Positions 34,572 to 45,583 of a stretch of 64,000 bases of DNA are shown piece by piece; the first letter of the stretch is position 1, and each line of letters opens with the position of its first letter. The notes beneath the pieces are model-generated. The model was not told where the DNA came from and searched no databases. It was given only the letters and a program-made list of their open reading frames with translations. Origin of the DNA: Thermoflexus hugenholtzii JAD2 (GTDB taxonomy: Bacteria > Chloroflexota > Anaerolineae > Thermoflexales > Thermoflexaceae); NCBI RefSeq assembly GCF_900187885.1, contig NZ_FYEK01000012.1:712-64711 (forward strand). Direction: 5' to 3'. The translations under genes and the position numbers were made by a program.

Positions 34572-35681
34572 ATGATCGTCGAGCGCGTGGAGCTCCGGGT
34601 GATCCAGATGCCCCTGAAGGAGCCTTTCGAGACCTCCTTCGGGCGGGAGCATCAGCGGGAGGCCATCCTGGTCACCGTGTATGCCGACGGCCTGGAGGGA
34701 TGGGGCGAGGTGGTGGCTTCCCGCGATTTCGGGTATTCCTATGAGACCACGGAGACCGCCTGGTATGTGCTGCGGACCTTCCTGATCCCGGCGGTGCTGG
34801 GGCGGGAGATCCCGGATGTGGAGAGCGTAGCCCGCATCGGGGAGCGGCTCCGGGGACATCCCATGGCCCGGGCCGGGTTGGAGGCTGCCTTCTGGGATCT
34901 CTTCGCCCGCCAGGCGGGCCTGCCCCTCGCCCGTTACCTCGGCGGCGTTCGCGATCGGATCCCGGTGGGGGTGAGCATCGGGCTCCAGCCCGGCGACGCC
35001 GAGCTGCTGGAGAAGATCCGGGGCTATTTGGAAGAGGGATACCGCCGGATCAAGGTGAAGATCAAGCCGGGCCGCGATGTGGAGATGATCGCCGCCATCC
35101 GCCGGGCCTTCCCGGAGATCCCCCTCATGGCCGACGCCAACTCCGCCTACACCCTGGAGGACGCCGATCGCCTGGCCGCGCTGGACGAATTCGGGCTGAT
35201 GATGATCGAGCAGCCCCTCCACTGGGATGACCTGTATGAGCACGCGCTCCTGCAGGCTCGCCTGCGCACGCCCCTCTGTCTGGACGAAAGTATCCACAGC
35301 GTCCGCCACGCCCGCGCGGCTCTGGAGCTGGGGTCCTGTCGGATCATCAACATCAAGCCCGGGCGGGTGGGCGGCCTGCTGGAGGCGCGGCGGATCCACG
35401 ATCTCTGCCACGCCCGAGGCGTCCCGGTGTGGTGCGGGGGGATGCTGGAGACCGGCATCGGGCGGGCGGCCAACGTCGCCCTGGCCTCCCTCCCTGGTTT
35501 CACCCTCCCGGGAGATCTCTCGGCCAGCGACCGGTATTACCACGAGGATCTGATCGACCCGCCTTTCGTCCTTCAGCCCGATGGGACGCTGGCGGTGCCT
35601 ACCGGGCCCGGCCTGGGGGTGGCCGTCGACCGCCGGCGGGTCGATCGGGCGACCATACGGATGGAGGCCTTCCGTCCTTGA
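34572..35681 (+). CDS. o-Succinylbenzoate synthase / N-acylamino acid racemase
   Basis: The 369-residue protein belongs to the muconate-lactonizing subgroup of the enolase superfamily. Catalytic features are KVKIK (about residues 161-165), the metal ligands in MADANSAY, MIEQPL and CLDESI, and the second lysine in INIKPGRVGG. The MPLKEPFETSFG N-terminus matches OSBS/NSAR proteins. The family makes o-succinylbenzoate for menaquinone or racemises N-acyl amino acids, and many members do both. No men genes are nearby, so racemase activity is plausible. I chose ATG 34572 with GGGAGGGAGC over an ATG 10 codons upstream. Confidence 0.85.
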   Translation: MIVERVELRVIQMPLKEPFETSFGREHQREAILVTVYADGLEGWGEVVASRDFGYSYETTETAWYVLRTFLIPAVLGREIPDVESVARIGERLRGHPMARAGLEAAFWDLFARQAGLPLARYLGGVRDRIPVGVSIGLQPGDAELLEKIRGYLEEGYRRIKVKIKPGRDVEMIAAIRRAFPEIPLMADANSAYTLEDADRLAALDEFGLMMIEQPLHWDDLYEHALLQARLRTPLCLDESIHSVRHARAALELGSCRIINIKPGRVGGLLEARRIHDLCHARGVPVWCGGMLETGIGRAANVALASLPGFTLPGDLSASDRYYHEDLIDPPFVLQPDGTLAVPTGPGLGVAVDRRRVDRATIRMEAFRP

Positions 35682-35688
35682 GGCGCTT

Positions 35689-37362
35689 TTAAAGGACCTC
35701 GGGGGGCTGGTATTCTCCCCAGACCCGGCGCAGCACCCCGCAGATCTCCCCCAGGGTGGCGTCGGCGGCCACGGCCTCCACGAACAGCGGCATGAGGGGC
35801 TCCTCGGGCCGGCGGGCGGCCTCCTCGATGCGGCTCAAGAGGGCGGAGACCCGCTCCCCATCCCGGCGGGCCCGCAGCGCCTGCAGGCGGGCCCGCTGCG
35901 CCTCCTCGATGGCCGGGTCCACTTTCAGCCGCTCCAGCTCCGGGCGCTCCTCCTCGATCTGGAAGGCGTTCACGCCCACGATGATCTGCTCCCCAGATTC
36001 GATGGCCTGCTGGGCCTGGTAGGCCGATTCGGCGATGGCCCGCTGGATGTAGCCGGTCTCGATGGCCCGCAGGGCCCCGCCCATGGCCTCGATGCGGTCG
36101 ATCTCCTCCCGGGCGCGGCGCTCGATCTCCGCCGTCAGGTGTTCGATGACGTAGCTGCCGGCCAGGGGGTCGATGGTGTCGGCCACCCCCGATTCGTAGG
36201 CCAGGATCTGCTGGGTGCGCAGGGCCACCCGGGCGGATTTCTCGGTGGGCAGCCAGAGGGCTTCGTCCATGGCGTTGGTGTGGAGGGACTGGCAGCCGCC
36301 CAGGATAGCAGCCAGGGCCTGGATCGTCACCCGGATGATGTTGTTCTCGGGCTGCTGGGCGGTGAGGGTGCTGCCGCCCGTTTGCACGTGGAAGCGGAGC
36401 ATCATCGCCTCCGGGCGGGTGGCTCCCAGGCGATCCCGGGCCAGGCGGGCCCAGAGCCGACGGGCGGCACGGAACTTGGCCACTTCCTCCAGGAAGTGGT
36501 TGTGGGCGTTGAAGAAGAACGAAAGCTGGGGACCGATGTCGTCGATGGAGAGGCCGGTGCGGGCGGCGGCCCGCACATACTCCAAGGCATGGGCGAAGGT
36601 GAAGGCCACCTCCTGGACTGCCGTGGCGCCGGCCTCTCGGATGTGGTAGCCGCTGATGCTGATGGGGTTCCAGTTCGGCACGTGTCGGTGGCAGAAAGCC
36701 ATCACGTCCACGGCCAGCCGCATGGAGGGCTCAGGCGGGAAGATGTAAAGGCCACGGGCCACATATTCTTTGAGGATGTCGTTCTGGACCGTGCCCCGCA
36801 ACTGCTTCCAGTCCACGCCCTGCTCCCGGGCCAGGGCGAGGACCATGGCCAACAGGATCGCCGCTGGGGCGTTGATGGTCATGGAGAGGCTGACCCGGTC
36901 CAGGGGGATGCCGTCCAGCAGGCGCCGCATGTCCTCCAGGGAGCAGATGCTGACCCCCACCCGGCCGACTTCCCCGTGGGCCATCGGGTGATCGGCGTCG
37001 TAGCCCAGCTGGGTGGGGAGGTCGAAGGCCACCGAGAGGCCGGTCTGGCCCTGAGCCAGCAGGTAACGGTAGCGCCGGTTGGACTCCTCGGCGGTGGCGT
37101 AGCCGGCGTATTGGCGCATGGTCCACAGCCGCCCCCGATACATCGTCCGGTAGATCCCTCGGGTGAAGGGGAACTCCCCGGGGAACCCCAAATCCCGCAG
37201 GTAGTCGATCTCGACGTCCGCCGGGGTGTAGAGGGGCTCCAGGGGGATGCCCGAAGGGGTCTCGAAGCGAGGGCGGCGCTGCGGGGCGTCCCGGATGGCC
37301 TCCTGCCATCGCCGCTGGGCTTGCCGGATCTCCGCTTCCTGGATACGCACCTCGGCCGCCAT
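35689..37362 (-). CDS. Methylmalonyl-CoA mutase, large (catalytic) subunit without B12 domain
   Basis: The 557-residue protein is the TIM-barrel part of methylmalonyl-CoA mutase. [23 protein letters not shown] near the N-terminus, [14 protein letters not shown] near residue 115 and [20 protein letters not shown] near residue 340 are typical. The C-terminal cobalamin-binding domain (DxHxxG) is absent, as in split mutases where a separate small subunit binds B12. It interconverts (R)-methylmalonyl-CoA and succinyl-CoA. It is the last gene of an operon with propionyl-CoA carboxylase subunits, which produce its substrate. The small subunit and epimerase are not in the window. ATG 37362 follows GGAGG. 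Confidence 0.92.
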   Translation of the reverse strand: MAAEVRIQEAEIRQAQRRWQEAIRDAPQRRPRFETPSGIPLEPLYTPADVEIDYLRDLGFPGEFPFTRGIYRTMYRGRLWTMRQYAGYATAEESNRRYRYLLAQGQTGLSVAFDLPTQLGYDADHPMAHGEVGRVGVSICSLEDMRRLLDGIPLDRVSLSMTINAPAAILLAMVLALAREQGVDWKQLRGTVQNDILKEYVARGLYIFPPEPSMRLAVDVMAFCHRHVPNWNPISISGYHIREAGATAVQEVAFTFAHALEYVRAAARTGLSIDDIGPQLSFFFNAHNHFLEEVAKFRAARRLWARLARDRLGATRPEAMMLRFHVQTGGSTLTAQQPENNIIRVTIQALAAILGGCQSLHTNAMDEALWLPTEKSARVALRTQQILAYESGVADTIDPLAGSYVIEHLTAEIERRAREEIDRIEAMGGALRAIETGYIQRAIAESAYQAQQAIESGEQIIVGVNAFQIEEERPELERLKVDPAIEEAQRARLQALRARRDGERVSALLSRIEEAARRPEEPLMPLFVEAVAADATLGEICGVLRRVWGEYQPPEVL

Positions 37363-37385
37363 ATACGCCTCCGGGGATCTTCCCG

Positions 37386-37879
37386 CTATCCCAGCACCAC
37401 CAGGATCTGGTTCTGCTCCACGCTCTGGCCGGGCCTCACCCGGACCGCTTTCACGACCCCGTCGCGGGGGGCCCGGATCTCGTTTTGCATCTTCATAGAC
37501 TCCAGGAGGACCAGTTTCTCCCCTTTGCGGACGGGCTGTCCTTCCTGGACCGGCACGGCGACGATGAGGCCAGGCATGGGGGCTTTCACCGTTACCTCTC
37601 CGGCGGGGCCGGGGCGCCCGCCCGAGGCCTCCCGCAGGCGGCGCTCCCGCTCATCCTCCACCTGCACGGTGAAGAGGTAGCCCCGCAGGAAGACCCAGTA
37701 TTCCCCTTCCCGCTCCTGGATCAGGGCTTCGTAGGAGGCGTTGTCGAGGAGCAGGGAGTAGACGTGCTGCTGGTCGATCAGGCGGAAGTCCACCGCCCGC
37801 TCGACGCCCTCGCACAGGATGCGATCCTCCCGGTTGATCTCGATGGTGTAGGTTTTCCCGTTCACCGTGGCGATGTATT

Positions 37880-37883
<4 letters not shown>
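37386..37883 (-). CDS. Biotin carboxyl carrier protein of an acyl-CoA carboxylase
   Basis: The 165-residue protein ends in a biotinyl domain with ESMKM near residue 127, where the Lys carries biotin, flanked by APMPGLI and the C-terminal [12 protein letters not shown]. The N-terminal 90 residues form a small beta-rich domain ([19 protein letters not shown]) as seen in propionyl/methylcrotonyl-type carriers. It shuttles carboxyl groups from the biotin carboxylase to the carboxyltransferase. ATG 37883 overlaps the carboxylase stop as ATGA. It lies 23 bases before the mutase gene. Confidence 0.9.
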
Positions 37884-39382
<1,499 letters not shown>

Positions 39383-39413
39383 GGCCGGACTCCTTATGGG
39401 AAGCACCGGGGGA

Positions 39414-40973
39414 TCACAGCGGGATGTTCCCGTGCTTCTTGGGCGGGTTCTGGTCCCGCTTGTTCTGGAGCATCTCCAGGGCGTTGATCAGGCGGGGGCG
39501 GGTCTCCTTCGGCTCGATGACGTCGTCCACGAAGCCGTAAGAGGCGGCCACGTAGGGGTTAGCGAAGCGGGCCCGATACTCCGCCACCAGCTCCGCCCGC
39601 CGGGCCTCGGGGTCCGGCGCCTCGGCGATCTCCCGCCGGAAGATGATGTTAACCGCCCCCTCGGGCCCCATCACCGCCAGCTCCGCCGTAGGCCAGGCCA
39701 GCACCAGATCCGCCCGCAGGTGCCGGGAGTTCATCACGCAGTAGGCGCCGCCGTAAGCCTTGCGGGTGATCACCGTGATCTTGGGGACGGTAGCCTCGGC
39801 GTAGGCGTAGAGGAGCTTGGCCCCCGCTTTGATGATGCCCCCATGCTCCTGGGCCACCCCCGGCAGGAAGCCCGGCACGTCCTCGAAGGTGATGATGGGG
39901 ATGTTGAAGGCGTCGCAGAAGCGCACGAACCGGGCCGCCTTCTCGCTGGCCTTGATGTCCAGGGCCCCCGCCAGCACCGCCGGCTGGTTGGCCACGATCC
40001 CCACGCTGTGGCCGCCCAGCCGGGCGAAGCCGATGACGATGTTGGGGGCGTAATCCGGCTGGACCTCGAAGAAGTCCCCATTGTCCACGATCAGGCGGAT
40101 CGCTTCTTTGATGTCGTAGGGGCGGGTGGGGTCGTCGGGGACGATGGTGTTGAGGCGCTCCTCCATGCGCAGGGGATCATCGCCGTTGGGGACGTAAGGG
40201 GGATCCTCCATGTTGTTGGAGGGCAGATACGAGAGGAGCTTGCGGATCATATAAAAGAGATCGGCCTCGGTGTCCGCGGCGAAGTGGGCCACGCCGCTGA
40301 TGGTCGTGTGGACGTCCGCGCCGCCCAGCTGTTCGTGGGTGACCTCCTCGTGCATGACCGCCCGCACCACATCGGGGCCGGTGATATACATGTAGCTGGT
40401 CCGGCGGACCATGAAGATGAAATCCGTGAGGGCGGGGGAGTAAACCGCCCCCCCGGCGCACGGCCCCAGGATGGCGCTGATCTGCGGCACCACGCCGGAG
40501 AGCATGACGTTGCGCAGGAAGATGTCTGCGTAGCCGCCGAGGGAGAGGACCCCCTCCTGGATCCGGGCGCCGCCCGAGTCGTTGAGGCCGATGAGGGGGG
40601 CTCCGTTCTTCATAGCCATGTCCATGATCTTCACGATCTTGCGGGCATGGCCCTCCCCCAGGCTCCCCCCCAGGACGGTGAAATCCTGGGCGTAGACGTA
40701 GACCAGGCGGCCGTCGATGGTCCCCCACCCCGTCACCACACCATCCCCCAGGTAGCGGCGCTCGGCCAGCCCGAAATCGGTCACCCGGGTGGTGACGAAG
40801 GGGTCCAGCTCCCGGAAGGAGCCTTTGTCCAGCAGGAGCTCCAGCCGTTCGCGGGCCGTGAGCTTCCCCTTGGCGTGCTGCTGGGCGATCCGCTCCGGCC
40901 CCCCGCCGGCCTGAGCCTCCGCCCGCAACTGCCGCAACTGCTCCAGCCGATCCTCCAGGATCTCGATCTGCAT
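39414..40973 (-). CDS. Acyl-CoA carboxylase carboxyltransferase subunit (propionyl-CoA type)
   Basis: The 519-residue protein has two crotonase-like halves typical of PccB/Mmd[21 protein letters not shown] near residue 120 and [22 protein letters not shown] form the first oxyanion region, and [20 protein letters not shown] with [13 protein letters not shown] the second. It moves the carboxyl group from biotin to propionyl-CoA. I chose ATG 40973 with CGGAG upstream; the longer frame adds 22 unrelated residues. It is the first gene of the operon (carboxyltransferase, biotin carboxylase, carrier, mutase), 31 bases before the biotin carboxylase. Confidence 0.92.
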   Translation of the reverse strand: MQIEILEDRLEQLRQLRAEAQAGGGPERIAQQHAKGKLTARERLELLLDKGSFRELDPFVTTRVTDFGLAERRYLGDGVVTGWGTIDGRLVYVYAQDFTVLGGSLGEGHARKIVKIMDMAMKNGAPLIGLNDSGGARIQEGVLSLGGYADIFLRNVMLSGVVPQISAILGPCAGGAVYSPALTDFIFMVRRTSYMYITGPDVVRAVMHEEVTHEQLGGADVHTTISGVAHFAADTEADLFYMIRKLLSYLPSNNMEDPPYVPNGDDPLRMEERLNTIVPDDPTRPYDIKEAIRLIVDNGDFFEVQPDYAPNIVIGFARLGGHSVGIVANQPAVLAGALDIKASEKAARFVRFCDAFNIPIITFEDVPGFLPGVAQEHGGIIKAGAKLLYAYAEATVPKITVITRKAYGGAYCVMNSRHLRADLVLAWPTAELAVMGPEGAVNIIFRREIAEAPDPEARRAELVAEYRARFANPYVAASYGFVDDVIEPKETRPRLINALEMLQNKRDQNPPKKHGNIPL

Positions 40974-41157
40974 AAGTCCGCTCCGGATGATAAATGAATG
41001 AAGGATAAGGCCCGACCAATGGGGACAGCACGCCTTCATTATAACTCAGACCACGGGCGGGACCCCGGCGGCCGGACCGGGGATGGGTCCGCCGCATGTA
41101 GCGATGGGGAGAGGGAAAGGGTAATAATTAACTCAGCGCAAGAGGGAGGTCCGGACG

Positions 41158-43044
41158 ATGGGTTCGGCGCTGGGGACGGAGGAGCGGGCGGATCGGACGG
41201 CCCTGGAGGAAAAGCTGCGGGCCCTGCCCGCGCGGCCGGGGGTCTACATGTTCCGGAACGCCCACGGGGAGGTGATCTACGTGGGCAAGGCGGTCTCGCT
41301 CCGCCATCGGGTCCGCTCGTATTTCCAGAGCGGCGCCGACCTCTCCCCCCGCGTCCAGCGCATGGTCAGGGAGATCGCCGATCTGGACTTCATCGTCACG
41401 GATTCGGAGCTCGAAGCCCTCATCCTGGAAGCCAACCTGATCAAGAAGCACCGGCCGAAATACAACGTCCGCCTGAAGGACGACAAGCGCTATCCCTACA
41501 TCCGGATCTCCGTCCAGGATCCCTACCCCAAAGTCACCATCACCCGGCGGATCGAGAACGACGGCGCCCGCTATTTCGGCCCCTACACCTCCGCCAGCGC
41601 CGTCTATCAGATGCTGGACGAGCTGCGGCGGATCTTCCCTTATCTGACCTGCGACCGGACGATCACCGGGCGGGATCCCCGGGCGTGCCTTTACTACGAC
41701 CTGCGGCGGTGCCTGGGGCCCTGCATCGGGGCGGTGAGCCAGGCGGAATACCGGGCGATGATCGAGGGGTTGATCCGCTTCCTGGAAGGCTACACCGAGG
41801 AGGTGGTCCGGGATCTGGAGGCCCGGATGTGGGCGGCGGCGGAGGCCCTGCAGTTCGAGCGGGCGGCCCAGCTGCGGGACCGCCTGCGGGCGATCCGCCA
41901 GGTGATGGAACGCCAGAAGGTGGTCTCCACGGTGGCCACGGATCGGGACGTGATCGCCATGGCCCGGGCCGACGGGGAGGCCTGCGTGGAGGTGTTCTTC
42001 ATCCGCCAGGGCCGCCTGATCGGCCGGGAGTATTTCGTCCTGGAGGGCCTGGAGGACGCCGACCTGCAGGAGGCCTTAGCCGGCTTCCTTAAGCAGTTCT
42101 ATCAGGCCGCCGCCGAGGTGCCGCCGGAGATCGTGCTGCCGGAGCACATCGAGGAGGCGGCTATCATCGAGCAATGGCTCCGCCAGCGGCGGGGCGACGC
42201 CGTGACCCTCACCGTCCCCCGGGAGGGGGAGGCGGCGGAGCTGGTGCGCCTGGCGACGGAGAACGCCATGGAGACCCTGAACGCCCTGCGGGCCCGCTGG
42301 CTGGCCGACCGCCACCGGCAGGAGGCGGCCCTCCAGGAGCTGGCCACGGCCCTGGGCCTCCCGGCCCCGCCCGCCCGCATCGAGGGCTTCGATATCTCCA
42401 ACACCCAGGGGACCGCCGTGGTCGGCAGCATGGTGGTCTTCATCCACGGCGTCCCCTTGAAGGCGCACTACCGCCGCTTCGTGGTGCGCACGGTGCAGGG
42501 GCGACCGGACGATTACGCCAGCATGCGGGAGGTGCTGACCCGGCGCTTCCGCCGTTGGCAGGAGGCGAACGCCTCGCAGCGGCTCCCGGGCCAAAGGCCG
42601 GATGAGAGCTTCGCTATGCTCCCCGACCTCCTGCTGGTGGACGGGGGGAAAGGCCAGCTGGGGGTCGCCCTGGAGGTCCTGGAGGCCTTCGGGCTCCGGG
42701 AGCGGGTCCCGGTGGCCGCCCTGGCCAAGGAGCGGGAGGAGCTCTTCCTGCCCGGCCGATCGGAGGGATGGCTGCTGCCGCGCTCCTCGCCGGCCCTCTT
42801 CCTGATCCAGCGCATCCGGGATGAGGCCCATCGCTTCGCCTTGAGCCATCACCGGGCCCGGCGGGAGCGCCGCTCCATGGCCTCGCTTCTGGAGGAGGTC
42901 CCGGGCATCGGGCCGAAGCGGCGGCGGGCGCTGCTGGAGCGCTTCGGCTCCCTGGAGGCCATCCGTCAGGCCCCGCTGGAGGCCCTGATCGAAGCCGGGC
43001 TCCCCCGGGCGGTGGCCGAACGGTTGAAAGAGGCCCTCGGATGA
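41158..43044 (+). CDS. uvrC: UvrABC system protein C
   Basis: The 628-residue protein has the GIY-YIG nuclease domain at the start (PGVYMFRNAHGEVIYVGKA, residues about 27-45), the Cys-rich DPRACLYYDLRRCLGPC near residue 180, a UvrB-binding UVR helix pair near residue 215, the RNase H-like domain (IEGFDISNTQGTAVVGSMV) and C-terminal helix-hairpin-helix motifs (VPGIGPKRRRALLERFGS). UvrC makes both incisions in nucleotide excision repair. ATG 41158 follows GGGAGG. An AT-rich stretch around 41121-41134 may be its promoter. The stop overlaps hemW as ATGA. Confidence 0.96.
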   Translation: MGSALGTEERADRTALEEKLRALPARPGVYMFRNAHGEVIYVGKAVSLRHRVRSYFQSGADLSPRVQRMVREIADLDFIVTDSELEALILEANLIKKHRPKYNVRLKDDKRYPYIRISVQDPYPKVTITRRIENDGARYFGPYTSASAVYQMLDELRRIFPYLTCDRTITGRDPRACLYYDLRRCLGPCIGAVSQAEYRAMIEGLIRFLEGYTEEVVRDLEARMWAAAEALQFERAAQLRDRLRAIRQVMERQKVVSTVATDRDVIAMARADGEACVEVFFIRQGRLIGREYFVLEGLEDADLQEALAGFLKQFYQAAAEVPPEIVLPEHIEEAAIIEQWLRQRRGDAVTLTVPREGEAAELVRLATENAMETLNALRARWLADRHRQEAALQELATALGLPAPPARIEGFDISNTQGTAVVGSMVVFIHGVPLKAHYRRFVVRTVQGRPDDYASMREVLTRRFRRWQEANASQRLPGQRPDESFAMLPDLLLVDGGKGQLGVALEVLEAFGLRERVPVAALAKEREELFLPGRSEGWLLPRSSPALFLIQRIRDEAHRFALSHHRARRERRSMASLLEEVPGIGPKRRRALLERFGSLEAIRQAPLEALIEAGLPRAVAERLKEALG

Positions 43045-44225
43045 AAGCGTTCCCTCCGTCTCCCTGGCCCGCCCTCCCCGCCGGGCCGGAGGAGGCCCTG
43101 GCGGTTTATGTCCACATCCCCTTCTGCCGCTGGCGTTGCAGTTACTGTGACTTCAACGTCTATGCGGGGATGTCGCGCTGGTTCGCCCCCTACGTCGCGG
43201 CGCTGGAGCAGGAGATCCGGTGGTTCGGCCGGGTGGCCGGGCGGCCCCGCGCCTGCACGATTTACATCGGCGGAGGGACCCCCTCGTTGCTGCCCCTCCC
43301 GCTTCTCGAGCGCCTGTTCGAGGCGCTCCGGGAGGCCTTTGAGATCCCGCCCGGGATCGAGATCACCATGGAGGCGAACCCCAGTGGCCTCTCCGTGGCC
43401 TATCTCGAGGGCGTGCGGGCCCTGGGGGTCAACCGCCTGAGCTTCGGGGTGCAAAGCGCCCATCCAGAGGAGCTGCACCTGCTGCGCCGGGATCACACCT
43501 TTCACGAAGCCCATGACCATTTCGCGATGGCCCGCGCCGTCGGCTTCGCTAATCTGAACGTGGACCTCATCTACGGGCTGCCCGGCCAGACCCTGGGCCG
43601 CTGGCAGGAGACCCTGGAGGCCGTCCTGGCCTGGAGCCCGGAACACCTCTCGGCCTATGCGCTGATCGTGGAGGAACGCACGGCCCTCCACCGCTGGATC
43701 CGGGAGGGGCGGATCCCGGCGCCGGACCCGGATCTCGCGGCCGAGATGTATGAGTGGACGCGAGAGCGCCTGGCGCGGGCCGGCTACCGGCACTACGAGC
43801 TCTCCAACTGGGCGCGGCCGGGCTATGAAAGCCAGCATAACACCGTCTACTGGCGCTACGAGCCCTACATCGGTTTCGGTGCGGGAGCCTGGAGTTTCCT
43901 GAGGGATCGTCGCTGGATGAACGCGCGACATCCGAAGGACTACATCGGGCGGATCGAGCGGGGGGAGAGCCCGGTTGCCGAGGAGGAGATCCTCCCGCTG
44001 CCGGTGCAGATGGCGGAGATGGTCATCCTGGGCCTGCGCCGGGTGGAAGAGGGCGTCGAGGAGGCGTGCTTCCGCGCCCGTTTCGGCCAGGGCCTCATGG
44101 AGCGCTACGGGGCGGTCATCGCCGAGCTGGAAGATCTGGGGCTGGTCCGGTGGGACGGCGTCCGCCTGCGCCTGACCCCCCGGGGACAGTTACTGGGGAA
44201 TCAGGTGTTCTGGCGCTTCTTATAG
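43041..44225 (+). CDS. hemW: HemW-type radical SAM protein
   Basis: The 394-residue protein has the radical SAM cluster motif CRWRCSYC near residues 33-40, preceded by AVYVHIPF, and TIYIGGGTPSLL after it. The later LSAYALIVEERTAL and the C-terminal domain of the coproporphyrinogen oxidase-like family are present. HemW proteins deliver haem rather than oxidise coproporphyrinogen; the CxxxCxxC motif followed by D rather than the extra Cys of HemN favours HemW. ATG 43041 overlaps the uvrC stop. The 3' end overlaps the possible small minus-strand gene at 44116-44370. Confidence 0.88.
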   Translation: MKAFPPSPWPALPAGPEEALAVYVHIPFCRWRCSYCDFNVYAGMSRWFAPYVAALEQEIRWFGRVAGRPRACTIYIGGGTPSLLPLPLLERLFEALREAFEIPPGIEITMEANPSGLSVAYLEGVRALGVNRLSFGVQSAHPEELHLLRRDHTFHEAHDHFAMARAVGFANLNVDLIYGLPGQTLGRWQETLEAVLAWSPEHLSAYALIVEERTALHRWIREGRIPAPDPDLAAEMYEWTRERLARAGYRHYELSNWARPGYESQHNTVYWRYEPYIGFGAGAWSFLRDRRWMNARHPKDYIGRIERGESPVAEEEILPLPVQMAEMVILGLRRVEEGVEEACFRARFGQGLMERYGAVIAELEDLGLVRWDGVRLRLTPRGQLLGNQVFWRFL

Positions 44226-44370
44226 GCGAGTTGAGGGGCGGGGCACGGATCACCTCCCCCCACCGGGCCAGGAGGTCGAGGGGGCGCGCGATCCGCGGCA
44301 GCGTCTCCCGGCCCGCGAAGCGGGGCAGGTCCCGCGCCCCGACCATCGTGAGCCAGAGATCCCGCCGCAT
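44116..44370 (-). CDS. Possible small protein behind a Pho-box-like promoter region
   Basis: An 84-residue frame starts at ATG 44370 with AAGGAGGTGA 7 bases upstream, an almost perfect Shine-Dalgarno sequence. The first 50 residues (MRRDLWLTMVGARDLPRFAG and on) look protein-like; the last 30 are Pro- and Gly-rich and overlap the hemW 3' end in antisense by 110 bases. I recognise no family. The upstream AT-rich region holds three 11-bp direct repeats, so a transcript in this direction is likely. The product could be a short peptide, a leader, or the remnant of a longer gene displaced by the hemW end. Confidence 0.35.
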   Translation of the reverse strand: MRRDLWLTMVGARDLPRFAGRETLPRIARPLDLLARWGEVIRAPPLNSPIRSARTPDSPVTVPGGSGAGGRRPTGPAPDLPARR

Positions 44371-44687
44371 CGGCCTCACCTCCTTAGCCGGCCCGGTGTC
44401 GTGGTGGGCGCAGCCACTTTAATATTTATCAGCCAAATGTGAGCATTTCGTGAACATTTCGTTAACTCCCCCTGGGCAGGCCCCGCAGCGAGGACCTTAG
44501 GCTCAGGCTGCCGCGCTCTACTCATATGGCCGGTGTTCGAATCCTATGATCGGCGCGATTTCCATCGAGATGGGAACATTGGAGCCGTCAACCGCTCCAG
44601 GGACCCTAAGGGTGGCAGGCGGTTTCATCGGCATCTCGCTGGGTTGGAGAGCGGTATGCGGGTTCAACTTCAACCGCTGAACCGCGT
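44371..44687. other. 317-base intergenic region
   Basis: Besides the direct repeats at 44434-44466 and the AT-rich stretch next to them, the right half (about 44480-44687) shows no open frame that I trust. A tRNA T-loop-like GTGTTCGAATCC at 44532-44543 cannot be folded into a cloverleaf. No promoter pointing right is evident. Confidence 0.5.
44434..44466 (-). promoter_or_regulatory. Three 11-bp direct repeats resembling a Pho box
   Basis: On the minus strand the units are GTTAACGAAAT (44466-44456), GTTCACGAAAT (44455-44445) and GCTCACATTTG (44444-44434), directly adjacent. The 11-bp period and GTTCAC-type heads resemble actinobacterial PhoP boxes for PhoB/OmpR-family regulators. An AT-rich TAAATATTAAAG that could serve as -10 follows on the same strand at about 44429-44416. 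Confidence 0.5.
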
Positions 44688-44957
44688 TTACGGGGGGCCT
44701 TCGGGGGCCTGGTCAGCCTGGGGGAGAAGATCCTCCAGGCGCAGCACGCGGAAGAGGCGCTCGCGGGCCTCTGCGGGCATGGGGGTCCGCCCGTAGCGGC
44801 GGTAGAGCTCGATGGTGCGGCGGGTGGTGTGGAAGATGACGTGACAGTCGGGGCACTCCGCGAGATGCCGCTCCAGCTCCCGGCAGAGGTGCTCCGCCAG
44901 CTCCCCATCCAGATAGAGCGAGATCCGGCTCAGCCACTCCTCGCAACGCTTGCTCAT
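44688..44957 (-). CDS. Zinc-finger anti-sigma factor
   Basis: The 89-residue protein holds the anti-sigma zinc motif HX3CX2C (HLAECPDC near residues 29-36) preceded by SLYLDGELAEHLCRELE, the usual helix of the ZAS/putative zinc-finger family. Such proteins bind and inhibit their partner ECF sigma factor, often in response to redox or envelope stress. There is no membrane helix, so it is a soluble type. ATG 44957 has GAGGG 9 bases upstream; ATG 44966, which overlaps the sigma stop as ATGA, is the alternative. It is coupled to the sigma gene before it. Confidence 0.8.
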   Translation of the reverse strand: MSKRCEEWLSRISLYLDGELAEHLCRELERHLAECPDCHVIFHTTRRTIELYRRYGRTPMPAEARERLFRVLRLEDLLPQADQAPEGPP

Positions 44958-44962
44958 CGAGT

Positions 44963-45583
44963 TCATCCCTCGTGGGCCTTTAAATCTTCCGCAAAGTAAC
45001 GCGATAGATGTTCCCGCAGCCGCAGCCGGGCGCGGTGCAGACGGGTTTTCACCGCATCGGTGGAGATGCCCAGGATGCGAGCCACCTCCTCGGTGGAGAG
45101 GCCCTCCCCATCCCGGAGCAGAAACACCGTCCGCAGGCCCGGCGGCAGGCTGCGGATGGCCTCCTCCAGCACCGATCGCAGCTCCGCCCGCAGGAGCTCC
45201 TCCTCCGGCAGGCAGCACCAGTCGAACAGCTCCCGGGGGACCTCCTCATCATCGCCCAGGGTCAGCGGCTGGTCAATGGAGATCGTCTCCGGCTCCTTCC
45301 GCCGAAGCCGCATCAGGGCCAGGTTGTAGGCGATGCGATACAGCCAGGTACACAGCCGAGCCTCTCCTCGGAAATCCTTCAGGTGCTGGAAGGCCTGCAG
45401 GAACGTCTCCTGGAGCACATCCTCTGCTTCCTCCCGGCTCCCCAGCAGTCGGTAGGCCACATGGTAGACCGTGTCCCCACACCGGTCGATCACCGCCGTG
45501 AAGGCCTGCCGGTCTCCCCGCCGCAGCGCAGCGAGCAGATCCGCTTCCGAGAGATCTCCCGTAGATCGACGATCCGCAGCCAT
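44963..45583 (-). CDS. ECF-type sigma factor
   Basis: The 206-residue protein has sigma region 2 (AYRLLGSREEAEDVLQETFL and FRGEARLCTWLYRIAYNLAL, residues about 44-95) and region 4 with the helix-turn-helix STEEVARILGISTDAVKTRL near residues 163-182, without regions 1 and 3. This is an extracytoplasmic-function sigma factor. The zinc-finger anti-sigma gene follows with an overlap, so the pair forms a stress switch. A housekeeping-type promoter lies at 45630-45659. Target promoters cannot be deduced from the window. Confidence 0.93.
   Translation of the reverse strand: MAADRRSTGDLSEADLLAALRRGDRQAFTAVIDRCGDTVYHVAYRLLGSREEAEDVLQETFLQAFQHLKDFRGEARLCTWLYRIAYNLALMRLRRKEPETISIDQPLTLGDDEEVPRELFDWCCLPEEELLRAELRSVLEEAIRSLPPGLRTVFLLRDGEGLSTEEVARILGISTDAVKTRLHRARLRLREHLSRYFAEDLKAHEG

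Noticed and set aside
32363-34573. 736-codon minus-strand open frame across dtd and murJ
   Set aside because: It overlaps two well-identified genes and is Gln/His/Pro-rich with no SD or domain.
44493-44563. Possible tRNA, because of GTGTTCGAATCC
   Set aside because: Only the T-loop-like bases fit; the T stem, acceptor stem and anticodon arm do not pair.
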